The notes under the pieces: generated by a model
What the model saw: only the letters and a program-made list of their open reading frames with translations
What the model was told of the DNA's origin: nothing
The model's database searches: none
DNA from: Sorangium aterium
GTDB lineage: Bacteria > Myxococcota_A > Polyangia > Polyangiales > Polyangiaceae
Length of the DNA stretch: 64,000 nucleotides
Direction of reading: 5' to 3'
Assembly: GCF_028368935.1 (NCBI RefSeq)
Contig: NZ_JAQNDK010000005.1
Coordinates: 372,001 to 436,000, forward strand
Shown: positions 25,470 through 33,709 of the stretch, in pieces
Layout: each line of letters begins with the position of its first letter
How positions within the stretch are numbered: the stretch's first letter is position 1
Translations under genes and position numbers: made by a program

Positions 25470-27251
25470 ATGGACTCCCGCGCTCCCATCTTCGGGTTCA
25501 ACGACGCGCGCGACGAGATCGTGCGCACCGTGGTCGACCGGGTCGTCGGCTCCACGAGGGATCCGCTGCTCGCCATGAACGAGGCGGCGTATCAGGAGGC
25601 GAAGCGGCTCGAGGGGTCCCGGAAGCCGCAGGACATCCGCGAGCTCGCCGAGTGGCAGCGGCTCGCCCGCTCGCTCGGCCGCATGCACGACGGCGAGCGC
25701 CGCCGCCGCCTGCGGGAGCTCTCGGAGGAGTACGCGTGGGACATCGCCGGGAACTTCGACCGGCGTGTCTACCAGCTGTCGTCGCGGCTCCTGCCGCCGG
25801 TCGTCAGCGCCCTGCTCGCGCCCCGCAAGCTCATGACGGTGGTCCGCGACCCGCTCAAGCTCGTCAGCCTCGAGCTCCTGGCCGACCGGGTGCTCGTGGA
25901 GGGCCCGCTCGCGAAGCTCCGCTCGCTCGTGCAGCGCGGCACGGCCGTCTACGTCCCGACCCACCTGTCGAACATGGACTCGATCGTGTTCGGCTACGCC
26001 CTCGAGCGCGCCGGCCTGCCGCCCGCCACGTACGGCGCCGGCAAGAACCTGTTCACGAACCCGGTCCTCTCGTTCTTCATGCACAACCTCGGCGCCTACC
26101 GCGTCGACCGGCGCATCCGGCACAACCTCTACAAGGACGTGCTGAAGACGTACTCGGGCGTGCTCCTGGAGCGCGGCTACCACTCGCTGTTCTTCCCGGG
26201 GGGCACGCGGTCTCGCTCGGGCGGCGTGGAGCGGAAGCTCAAGCTGGGCCTTGTAGGCAGCGCGTTCGAGGCCTACACGCGGACGCTGCAGAGCGGCCGC
26301 GAGCGCCGCGTCTTCTTCGTCCCGGCCACGATCAACTACCTCATCACGCTCGAGGCCGAGACGCTGATCGCCGATTTCCTCTCCGAGGCCGGCAAGGGCC
26401 GCTTCATCATCGAGGATGACGAGTCGAGTCGCATCGGCCGGATCGCCTCGTTCCTGCGCAAGCTCCTCGCGATGAACGCGGCGGTGGTCATCCGCTTCTC
26501 CGAGCCGCTCGATCCGTTCGGCAACCGGGTCGACGAGCTCGGCCGCTCGTTCGACGCCCGCGGTCGCGAGGTCGATCCGGCGAGCTACGTGAAGGATCTG
26601 GCCGGCAAGGCGGTCATCGACGCGGCGCGCGACGCCCAGTACGCGCGCGAGCTCGGCGAGGAGATCTGCCGGGCGTACGCGCGCGACACGGTCGTGATGG
26701 CGACGCACGTCGTCGCGGCGGCGAGCTTCGCCCGGCTCCGCAGCCAGGCGCCCGCCGCGGATCTCTTCACGGTGCTCCGGCAGCGCGACGTGATCACGGT
26801 GCCGCGCGACGACCTCGCGGCCGACGTGGTGGCCCTCTGCGATCGGCTGCGCGCGCTCGAGCAGCGGGGGTGCATCGTGCTGGGGGAGGACGTCCGGCTC
26901 GGCTCGGGCGGGGACATCGTCGAGCGCGCGATGCGCGCCTTCGCGGGCTACCACTCGTCGCCGGTGCTCGACTCGCGGCCCGACGGCATCGCGCTCTGCG
27001 ACACCAACCTGCTCTTCTACTACCAGAACCGCCTCGCCGCCCACGGGGTGGCGTGGGACGTCATCGCGCCGCCCGGCGTCCCTTCCGGCCTGCAGGTCCA
27101 GCCGCCGCTCCCGCCGCTCGAGCCCGCCTCGTCGCCGCCGCCCCTGGAGGAGCCGCGGGGCTCGGCCTCGTCGTCCTCGTCTGCTTCGTCTCGCGCGGGC
27201 GAGGCGGACGCGCACGTGGGCTCGATGAACGGCGCCGGGGGTGGCCAGTGA
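25470..27251 (+). CDS. GNPAT/PlsB-like glycerol-phosphate acyltransferase
   Basis: A 593-residue acyltransferase. Acyltransferase block I is THLSNMD (His-x4-Asp), block II GAYRVDRR, block III FFPGGTRSRSG and block IV FFVPATINY, spaced as in glycerol-3-phosphate and dihydroxyacetone-phosphate acyltransferases. Block III has Gly where most members have Glu. There is no clear membrane-spanning segment, and the last 55 residues are Pro/Ser-rich. The stop overlaps the GTG of the GpsA-like gene (GTGA), so the two products are made together. Likely role: first acylation in phospholipid or ether-lipid synthesis. Confidence 0.85.
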   Translation: MDSRAPIFGFNDARDEIVRTVVDRVVGSTRDPLLAMNEAAYQEAKRLEGSRKPQDIRELAEWQRLARSLGRMHDGERRRRLRELSEEYAWDIAGNFDRRVYQLSSRLLPPVVSALLAPRKLMTVVRDPLKLVSLELLADRVLVEGPLAKLRSLVQRGTAVYVPTHLSNMDSIVFGYALERAGLPPATYGAGKNLFTNPVLSFFMHNLGAYRVDRRIRHNLYKDVLKTYSGVLLERGYHSLFFPGGTRSRSGGVERKLKLGLVGSAFEAYTRTLQSGRERRVFFVPATINYLITLEAETLIADFLSEAGKGRFIIEDDESSRIGRIASFLRKLLAMNAAVVIRFSEPLDPFGNRVDELGRSFDARGREVDPASYVKDLAGKAVIDAARDAQYARELGEEICRAYARDTVVMATHVVAAASFARLRSQAPAADLFTVLRQRDVITVPRDDLAADVVALCDRLRALEQRGCIVLGEDVRLGSGGDIVERAMRAFAGYHSSPVLDSRPDGIALCDTNLLFYYQNRLAAHGVAWDVIAPPGVPSGLQVQPPLPPLEPASSPPPLEEPRGSASSSSSASSRAGEADAHVGSMNGAGGGQ

Positions 27252-28192
27252 GCGCCCCGGGGAGCGCGCTTCCGGCGCCTTCGGTGGGGGTCATCGGCGG
27301 CGGTTTCTGGGGCGTGGCGCTGGCGCTCGCGGCGAGCCGCACCGGGGCGGAGGTCCTCCTCTACTCCCGCCGCGAGCAGCCGCAGCTCAGGGGCGGCCCG
27401 CGGATCGTGCGCGACCACGCGGAGGTCGCCCGGGCGCGGCTGCTCGTGATCGCGGTGCCGTCGAACGCGGCGCGGACGGCGCTGCGCGCGCTCGGCGATC
27501 ACATGGACGGCTCGCACCTCGTGATCCACGGCGTGCGCGGCCTCGAGGGCGAGGCGCTGAAGACCGTCTCGGACCTGGTGCGCGAGGAGACGCCGGCGCG
27601 CCGGGTGGGCGCGCTGGGCGGCCCTGTGCAGGAGGACGAGCTCCGGGAGGGCCGCCCCTCGGCGATGGTGTGCGGCTCGCGCTTCCCGGAGGTCCACGCC
27701 GCGGTGACCGCGGCGTTCCAGTCGGACGCGCTCCACGTCTACACGACGCCGGATCTCCAGGGCCTGGAGTGGGCGTCGGCGCTGGTCGGCTGCCTTGCCA
27801 TCGGCGTGGGCTTCGCCGAGCAGGCGGGCGCGGGGCCCGGGTTGCTCGCCGCGCTCATCTCGAGGGCGGTCGACAGCGCGGCCCGCATTGCCGCCGCGGC
27901 GGGCGCGGAGGAGCGGACGATGCTGGGGCTCGGCGGCTACGGCGACCTGCTCGCCTCGATCCGGCTCGAGGGCCGCCCCGAGGTGGTGCTCGGCAAGGCG
28001 CTCGCGCGTGGGAGGACGCTCGACGAGGCGGTCGCGGAGGCCAGGCTGCGGGTGGAGGCGATCCCGCTGATCCCGCGCGTCGTGGCGTTCGCGAAGGCGC
28101 GGAGGGTGGATGCGGGGGTGTTCGAGGCGCTCGAGACGACGCTGAAGGGCGGCGCGCCGAGGGCGGTGCTCGATCGGATGTTCGCGGCGTGA
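27248..28192 (+). CDS. Glycerol-3-phosphate dehydrogenase-like protein (GpsA fold), catalytic residues altered
   Basis: A 314-residue protein with the GpsA layout: Rossmann GVIGGGFWGVALA, AVPSNAART, GPVQEDEL and the C-terminal GGYGDLLASI helix bundle. GpsA makes sn-glycerol-3-phosphate from dihydroxyacetone phosphate. By eye the residues expected to be catalytic are changed: the ALKN lysine reads ALVG, the KG lysine reads RG and the SRN motif reads GRP. The GTG start overlaps the acyltransferase stop. It may be inactive, a regulatory partner of the acyltransferase, or act on another substrate. Confidence 0.8.
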   Translation: MSAPGSALPAPSVGVIGGGFWGVALALAASRTGAEVLLYSRREQPQLRGGPRIVRDHAEVARARLLVIAVPSNAARTALRALGDHMDGSHLVIHGVRGLEGEALKTVSDLVREETPARRVGALGGPVQEDELREGRPSAMVCGSRFPEVHAAVTAAFQSDALHVYTTPDLQGLEWASALVGCLAIGVGFAEQAGAGPGLLAALISRAVDSAARIAAAAGAEERTMLGLGGYGDLLASIRLEGRPEVVLGKALARGRTLDEAVAEARLRVEAIPLIPRVVAFAKARRVDAGVFEALETTLKGGAPRAVLDRMFAA

Positions 28193-28213
28193 GGCGCGGT
28201 GACCGGAGATCGC

Positions 28214-29251
28214 TCACTCGTTCGCGAGCGCGAGGACGGCCTGGGCCACGCCGGTGACGACCTTTGCAGCGCGTGCGTAATCGAGCGTATCCGGCGTGTC
28301 CTTGTCGGTGTGGTAACGCCGGTTGCGCAGAAACGCCGTGTCCGTGATCATGACCGCTGGGTAGCCTGCTTCCCAGTAGCTCCGGTGGTCGGACCAGTCC
28401 ACGCCCTGAACGAGCCCCGGAGCGCTCAGGGAATAGGCGGGCAGATCGGTCGCGCCGCGCATCGCCCCCTTGATGGTGCGAACGAGCGAGAGCCCTTCCA
28501 GGTTGCCGACCACGGCCACGAAGTTCCCCTTCGTGGGATAGAGCATGGAGAGCGGCGCCAGCGGGAACGCCTGACTACCCTCCTCGTCGGTGAAATACCC
28601 GATCATCTCCAGGCTGATCATCGCCCGGACCTTCACGCCTGCTGCTTGCATCGCATCCGCGTGGTGGGCGCTTCCCATGTGCTCGGACCGGAAATAGGGC
28701 GGCTCCTCCAGCGTGAACGCTACGAGCTCGACGTCGCCTCGGAGGGGCGCCCGGCCGAGCATTCGCCCCAGCTCGAGCAGCCCTGCCACGCCGCTCGCGT
28801 TGTCGTCGGCGCCGGGCAAGTCGTTCGCCGCGTCGTAGTGGGCGCCGACCACGACGCGCGCCGACGAGTCCGGGCCGAACCGGGCGAGCACGTTGCGGTA
28901 CGTCTGTCCCTCGACATCGTAGAGCTGCTCGGTCACGCGTCCTCCGGCGGCGCTGAGCTCGTCGCGGAGGTACGCCGCGGCGCGGTCCAGCTGCTCGATT
29001 TGCCGGTAGCCTCGCGGGCGGAACTCCTCCACGAGCATCCGGACGTCGCGCTCCATGCGAGCGGGGTCCGCGGAGAGCGCCGGAGCGGGCGGCGGGAGCG
29101 CCGCCACGAGGGGCTGGCTGACGAAGGCTCCGATGGCCGCGAGGCTGGAGAGGAGCAGCGTCGCGGCGGCTGCGGCCCAACGGCCGTAGCGAGGGCGAAG
29201 CGCTGTGATCGCGCGAGCGTCCTCCAGGGTCGTCGCTGCGCTCGTGGTCAT
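28214..29251 (-). CDS. M28-family zinc aminopeptidase, membrane-anchored
   Basis: A 345-residue protein with one N-terminal hydrophobic segment (about residues 26-50) that would anchor it facing the periplasm. The M28 metal and catalytic residues are visible: HYDA (first His/Asp), GADDNASG, the EEPPYF glutamates and a final RYHTDKDTPD histidine; DWSDH is the usual preceding block. It would trim N-terminal residues from peptides. No good ribosome-binding site is seen. It is 295 bases from the SUMF1-type gene upstream. Confidence 0.9.
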   Translation of the reverse strand: MTTSAATTLEDARAITALRPRYGRWAAAAATLLLSSLAAIGAFVSQPLVAALPPPAPALSADPARMERDVRMLVEEFRPRGYRQIEQLDRAAAYLRDELSAAGGRVTEQLYDVEGQTYRNVLARFGPDSSARVVVGAHYDAANDLPGADDNASGVAGLLELGRMLGRAPLRGDVELVAFTLEEPPYFRSEHMGSAHHADAMQAAGVKVRAMISLEMIGYFTDEEGSQAFPLAPLSMLYPTKGNFVAVVGNLEGLSLVRTIKGAMRGATDLPAYSLSAPGLVQGVDWSDHRSYWEAGYPAVMITDTAFLRNRRYHTDKDTPDTLDYARAAKVVTGVAQAVLALANE

Positions 29252-29440
29252 CGAGAGGGCAGGACATCTGGCGGACGTGCTCTGTTCCTGGCGCGGGCAG
29301 GAATCGACGGGCGATCCTCGGAGACGGCTGCGCGCAATGAGAGACTGCGGCCCGCGATGAGCGCGCCGCAGCTGTCTCGGGGCGCGGCGTTGCTGGGATG
29401 GCGCTGCGGGCGAGGGGATCGCGCCGCGGGCGAGCTCGCC

Positions 29441-29518
29441 GGTGCCCGTGGGCGCCGGTGCCCATGGGCGCCGGGGGCCTCGGCGCCGGTGCCCATGGGC
29501 GCCGGGGGCCTCGGCGCC
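29441..29518. repeat. 31-bp perfect tandem repeat with a partial third copy
   Basis: Units 29457-29487 and 29488-29518 are identical 31-mers, each opening with the near-palindrome GGTGCCCATGGGCGCC; a degenerate 16-base copy precedes at 29441-29456. The rest of the 29252-29546 gap holds no recognisable coding frame. The repeat lies 190-270 bases upstream of the M28 gene start and just after the SUMF1-type gene. Confidence 0.65.
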
Positions 29519-29546
29519 GAGCCGAGCGTCGCGGCCGGCCGCGCTG

Positions 29547-30779
29547 TCAGCCGCCGTCTCGCTGGCTCGCGTCGGTCGCCCCCGGGGCGGCGGGCGGGTC
29601 GACGCTGTCGCAGCAGCGGAATCCGGTGGAGTAGTCGTGATAGGTCGGCTCGTGGGCGATGGTGGTGAAGTAGCAACCGGGGCCGAGCTCGCTGGTCGTG
29701 CTGAAGAAGCCGCCCATGAACACGCCGTTGCCCTCGTGCCAGGGCTGGTCGCGGCGCTCGACGCCTTCGGTGCTCATCCGGATCACGAGCTCGCCATCGA
29801 CCATGTCGCCGACCCACTCGTGCAGATTCCCGATCATGTCGTGGACGCCGAGCTCGCTGGCGCAGCCGGCGTGCTCGCCGCTCCTTGCCAGGAACCCTGG
29901 CTTCTGGTCGAGGTCGGGGCTGTTGAAGTGCCGCTCGTAGCTCCACCCGCCCGGCGGGTGCTCGCCGAAGACCTCCCTCAGGAGGTGAAGTTTGCCTGTG
30001 TTGCACCGCCCGCGCTCGCCGCGTGGGCCGTAGGGGTAGCGGTGGGCGCCGTTGCCGCGGCAGGCGCGCAGCCATTCCCGCCGCGTGCAGAGGCGCTTGC
30101 CGGCGGCGACGCAGGCGGCCTTGGCCTCGACGCGGCTGATGTACGCCTGCGGAAAGACGCCGGCCGCGCTGCGAGCGAGGTACCGGACGCCCGGCTCGGG
30201 GCGCTTGAAGTGCGGGTGGACGGCGAGCTCCCCGCCGGCATCGGTGACCAGGTGCGCCTCATATCGATCGATGCAGAAGCCATTGACGAGGGCCATGTCG
30301 GCGGGGCAGGGGCCGGGGGCCGGCGCGGGATGGACGGGCGGCAGGGCGCCGGTCGAGCCGAGCGGGCGCGCCTCTGCGGGGAGGGCGCTGGTGGCGGGAG
30401 CGGCGTTGGCCGAGCCGAGCGGGTGCGGCTCTGCGGAGGCGGCGCTCGGGCTGCCCGCGGCCAGCGTGGCACCGGGGCCCGAGCCGCCCAGGATGGCTGT
30501 GCCGGCGTGCGCGCCGCCGGCAGACGCTGGCGCCGTGAGCGCGGAAGCCGCGGCGGGAGCCGTCCCCTCGGCGGCGGGCGTCATGTGGGTTTCGCTGGTG
30601 GAGTCCGCCGCTTTCTTCGCCGGGCTGGCGCCGCCGTCGTTCGGAACGGAGCACGCCGTGAGCCCTACCAGCGCGGCGAGCAAGGCTGAACCTGCAGGGC
30701 GTGACGCACGGCGTCGGGGCAACGAGGATCTTTTCGACAGGCGAGCCCGGAGGCGATCGCGGTACGGCGCAGACGGCAC
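29547..30779 (-). CDS. SUMF1/formylglycine-generating-enzyme-domain lipoprotein
   Basis: About 410 residues from the GTG at 30779, chosen because the signal region follows; the frame continues upstream to 30899. A basic N-terminus leads to the lipobox LTAC. Residues about 60-165 are an Ala/Pro/Ser-rich spacer. Residues about 170-400 are a SUMF1-type fold (MALVNGFCIDRYE, CTRREWLRACRG, GNLHEWVGDM, YSTGFRCC). True sulfatase activators carry a specific Cys pair in this fold; most bacterial members bind rather than modify. It may be a surface-anchored binding or carbohydrate-associated protein. Confidence 0.85.
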   Translation of the reverse strand: MPSAPYRDRLRARLSKRSSLPRRRASRPAGSALLAALVGLTACSVPNDGGASPAKKAADSTSETHMTPAAEGTAPAAASALTAPASAGGAHAGTAILGGSGPGATLAAGSPSAASAEPHPLGSANAAPATSALPAEARPLGSTGALPPVHPAPAPGPCPADMALVNGFCIDRYEAHLVTDAGGELAVHPHFKRPEPGVRYLARSAAGVFPQAYISRVEAKAACVAAGKRLCTRREWLRACRGNGAHRYPYGPRGERGRCNTGKLHLLREVFGEHPPGGWSYERHFNSPDLDQKPGFLARSGEHAGCASELGVHDMIGNLHEWVGDMVDGELVIRMSTEGVERRDQPWHEGNGVFMGGFFSTTSELGPGCYFTTIAHEPTYHDYSTGFRCCDSVDPPAAPGATDASQRDGG

Positions 30780-30999
30780 GAGGCGGAGTGTACACGCGCC
30801 CCGCGCGCGGCTGCGTGGGATTGCGCTATGCCCTTCCTCCTCACCCGCCAGCGCTGGCGTGCCGCTCCCGTGGGCTCGCGTCCTGGTAAGTGAGGTCACG
30901 CTGAGGGGAGGAGCGAGGCCTCGAAATCAAGGCCTGTCGCGCTCGATCGACGGAGCGGTGGTCTCGTCTCGATGCAACGGTCCGAGAGAAGGGCTCAGG

Positions 31000-31029
31000 C
31001 TGACGCCCCGCGCTTCTCGCACTACGATG
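31000..31029 (+). promoter_or_regulatory. Promoter of the propeller lipoprotein
   Basis: CTGACG (31000-31005) and TACGAT (31024-31029) are 18 bases apart, and ATG 31036 follows six bases after the -10. This favours 31036 over the ATG at 31027, which would lie inside the -10. Confidence 0.45.
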
Positions 31030-31035
31030 GCGCGC

Positions 31036-32649
31036 ATGAGAATGCTCACATCGCTCCGATGCCTCGCAGGTGTCGGCATCATGACCGCATCCGGTTGCGG
31101 GCTGGTGCTCGGCCTCGACGACTTCGAGGACGCCGCACCCGCGGACGACACGACGCTGACGGGGACAGGCGGAGGCTCCACGTGCGAGCCCGAGAGCGTG
31201 GCCAAGTGTTACTCCGGCCCCGACGGGACGAAGGACGTCGGGATCTGCCAGGCTGGGACGCAGGCGTGCAAGCGAGATGGCTCCGGGTATGAGGCATGCA
31301 AGGGCGAGGTGACGCCGGCGGCCGAGACGTGCGCGAGCACGGACGACGAGGACTGCGACGGGAAGGACTGCGTCGGATGGGCGAGGTTCATCGGCGGGGC
31401 CGAGGAGGAGATGGTGAGTGCCGTCGCAGTAGACTCGGCGGACAACATTTATGTTGGCGGCAACTTCGAGGGAGCGATGTCGTTCGGAGAGGATGTGCTC
31501 ATCGCTGCCCGAGACAGAGACGCGTTCCTGGTCAAGTTCTCTGCTTCGGGAGAGTACGTCTGGAGTCGACAGGTTGGCGATGTCAAAAGTGAGACATTGT
31601 ACTCGTTCGCGGTCAATCCGCAGGGTGATACCTTTGCCGTGAGCTTGGAGCTCGAGGATGACCTGAGCTCGATGAACATGGTATTGCATAAGTACGACCC
31701 GGATGGGCGGTTGCTGTGGCGGAAGCCGCTGGGCGGAAAGATGTGCGGAATCGTGCCGAGCACCATGGCGGGAATGAAATTTCTTCCAGATGGGGACATT
31801 GTGCTCGTGGGCAACTTCTGCGGGACAATCCGATTCGACGATGATCACGTTCTTTCCAACGAGGCCGATCGGGAAGAAATGTTTGTTGCCAGGTTGCGGT
31901 CTTCTGATGGTTCAGTCGACGATGAGAGCGGTTGGGTTCGGGTTTGGGGTGGTGAGAATGCACAGATCGCCCAAGATGTGATAGTCGACGCCGCTGGTAA
32001 TATCATCCTCGCGGGGACCTTTTATAACGAGCTGGTTCTGGGTGACCTCTCCTACACGTCCGCCGGTGGCACGGATGTGTTCCTGGTGAAGCTCACGAGC
32101 CGTGGCCTCGTGAGCTGGGCGAGGGTTGTGGGAGGCGTCGACGACGAGGCGCTGTGGTCCATCGCTTTAGATAGGCTGGGGGGTCCGGCTATCGCGGTAG
32201 GGTTCCAAGGGATGGTTGATTTTGGCGGTGGAGAGATCGTCGCGAATGATCGTGCGAACGCCTTGCTGAAATATACGACGTCGAATGTTTACGAGTGGGG
32301 CCGGGCCTTTGATGCGGCCCTGAGTGTTGAGGGGCTCTTGGCCGAGTCCGCGAGTGACGTGTTGATCGTTGGCGGCTTGGTCGAAAGTGTGGAGTTGGGA
32401 GACAAGCTGCTTCGCGCGAAATCCGAGCGAGATCTAGTGCTCGTGAAGGTCGGGCCCGAAGGTGAGCCTCTCTGGACCAGGACCTTCGGTCTGGTGGGGG
32501 AGGGCGGCGTGAGCGCGATGGCGAGCGTGCTCAGCGGCCGTGGTGAGCTACTAATTGCCGGCGCTGCGGAGGGAAGGATTGATTTCGGTGCCGGGGTGAT
32601 GACCCCGCAGGGCGATGGGGATGTCTTCGTCGCAAGTTTCAGCCCGTGA
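31036..32649 (+). CDS. Beta-propeller-repeat lipoprotein
   Basis: About 537 residues (ATG 31036; 31027 also in frame). Signal and lipobox TASGC give a surface lipoprotein. Residues about 45-110 hold cysteines in a myxobacterial-type domain (CYSGPDGTKDVGICQAGTQ, EDCDGKDC). The rest is a series of about 60-residue repeats of SBBP/propeller type (VDSADNIYVGGNFEG, VDAAGNIILAGTFYN, WARVVGGVDDEA). Codon use is clearly less GC-rich than neighbours from about 31380 on, for example in GACAACATTTATGTTGGC. That suggests recent acquisition or low expression. Role unknown, perhaps adhesion. Confidence 0.85.
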   Translation: MRMLTSLRCLAGVGIMTASGCGLVLGLDDFEDAAPADDTTLTGTGGGSTCEPESVAKCYSGPDGTKDVGICQAGTQACKRDGSGYEACKGEVTPAAETCASTDDEDCDGKDCVGWARFIGGAEEEMVSAVAVDSADNIYVGGNFEGAMSFGEDVLIAARDRDAFLVKFSASGEYVWSRQVGDVKSETLYSFAVNPQGDTFAVSLELEDDLSSMNMVLHKYDPDGRLLWRKPLGGKMCGIVPSTMAGMKFLPDGDIVLVGNFCGTIRFDDDHVLSNEADREEMFVARLRSSDGSVDDESGWVRVWGGENAQIAQDVIVDAAGNIILAGTFYNELVLGDLSYTSAGGTDVFLVKLTSRGLVSWARVVGGVDDEALWSIALDRLGGPAIAVGFQGMVDFGGGEIVANDRANALLKYTTSNVYEWGRAFDAALSVEGLLAESASDVLIVGGLVESVELGDKLLRAKSERDLVLVKVGPEGEPLWTRTFGLVGEGGVSAMASVLSGRGELLIAGAAEGRIDFGAGVMTPQGDGDVFVASFSP

Positions 32650-32730
32650 GGCGCCCGAGATCATTGCCAGGTGCCTGGCGGCCGCAGGCGGCGAGTGGCG
32701 TTCGATCTGTGCGTTGGTGAGGCTTTCAAC

Positions 32731-33450
32731 TCACGGGCTGCATGGGTCTGCGATGGTTTCGCACGTGTCCGCGCAGCTCGTGCAGGTACACTCATAGACA
32801 GCACGGTAGAGAGCCTCGACGCCCTCACCGCCCGGGCCGGCTTCGGCAGCCGCATCGCAGCTTCTGAAGCACTCGGGGCGAGGGTCGTCTCTCATGCACC
32901 CCAGCGCACACAGGAGCCAGAGCTGACATGCAGAGTCGTCTCCGCAGGCATCCATGCAGCCGTTTCGCGTCGAACAGCTCAGGCACTCCACGGCACTGCC
33001 CCCTTCACCACCCTGGCACGCGCTCAGGCAGCCGGCGAGCTCCGGATCGACGGTGTCCCCCTCCAGCGACTGGAGCTGCTCACACGTCGCGTCGACCACG
33101 CACTGCGCGCCGCACTCCGCTGCGGGATCTGCGCAGTCGAAAGGAAGGGCGTCGCACACGGGAAAGCCGCATTCGTCTGCCTTGTCGCAGGCCTGATCGC
33201 ACACGGTGGCGCCGCCGTCGCTGCCGCCTCCGCCGTCCCCGCCAGCTCCGCTCGACGCCGCCGTCGTCGAGCCGGTGCTCGCCCCCGTCGTGCTCGCCCC
33301 TGTCGTGCTGCTCGTCGTTCCCGCGCTGCCGCTCGCTCCGCTCCCCCCGTCGCCGCCAGGGTTCTCCGTCGTCTCGCCCGAGCACGCTGCGAACGCGGCG
33401 CCCGCCGCGAGACAGAATACGAACACCAAAGAAGAAGTCCTGCTGCGCAT
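32731..33450 (-). CDS. Cys-rich lipoprotein with Ser/Thr/Gly spacer
   Basis: A 239-residue protein. The ATG at 33450 has AAGGAG seven bases upstream. The signal ends in the lipobox FAAC. A Gly/Ser/Thr-rich spacer spans about residues 25-80, and the mature domain has over twenty cysteines in repeated C-x3-C-x3-4-C spacing (CDQACDKADECGFPVC, CGAQCVVDATC, CLSACQGG). This resembles other surface lipoproteins of large-genome myxobacteria. No enzyme motif is seen. Confidence 0.82.
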   Translation of the reverse strand: MRSRTSSLVFVFCLAAGAAFAACSGETTENPGGDGGSGASGSAGTTSSTTGASTTGASTGSTTAASSGAGGDGGGGSDGGATVCDQACDKADECGFPVCDALPFDCADPAAECGAQCVVDATCEQLQSLEGDTVDPELAGCLSACQGGEGGSAVECLSCSTRNGCMDACGDDSACQLWLLCALGCMRDDPRPECFRSCDAAAEAGPGGEGVEALYRAVYECTCTSCADTCETIADPCSP

Positions 33451-33709
33451 CGCCGTTCTCCTTGGGCACGCCGCGGGTGTTCCACGTAATTGCCCCAACG
33501 GCGCGGGATCGTTCGCCTGCTTCATTCCCCCGGCAAGATTTTTCGCCGAGGAACCCATGCCCAGGCGCGCGCATCCCCGCGACCAGCTCCCGGCCGCGAC
33601 GTCGCCTGCCCGAAGCCGGCCCCGACGTCGCCCTCCGCGCTACGGCCGCGCCCGGCGCGCCCCCCCGCTCGCCACGCCGTGCTCGACGATCCCTCGCCGC
33701 CGCCTCCCC

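Noticed and set aside
24558-27215. 885-codon minus-strand open frame
   Set aside because: It crosses glyoxalase II and the acyltransferase in antisense and has shadow composition.
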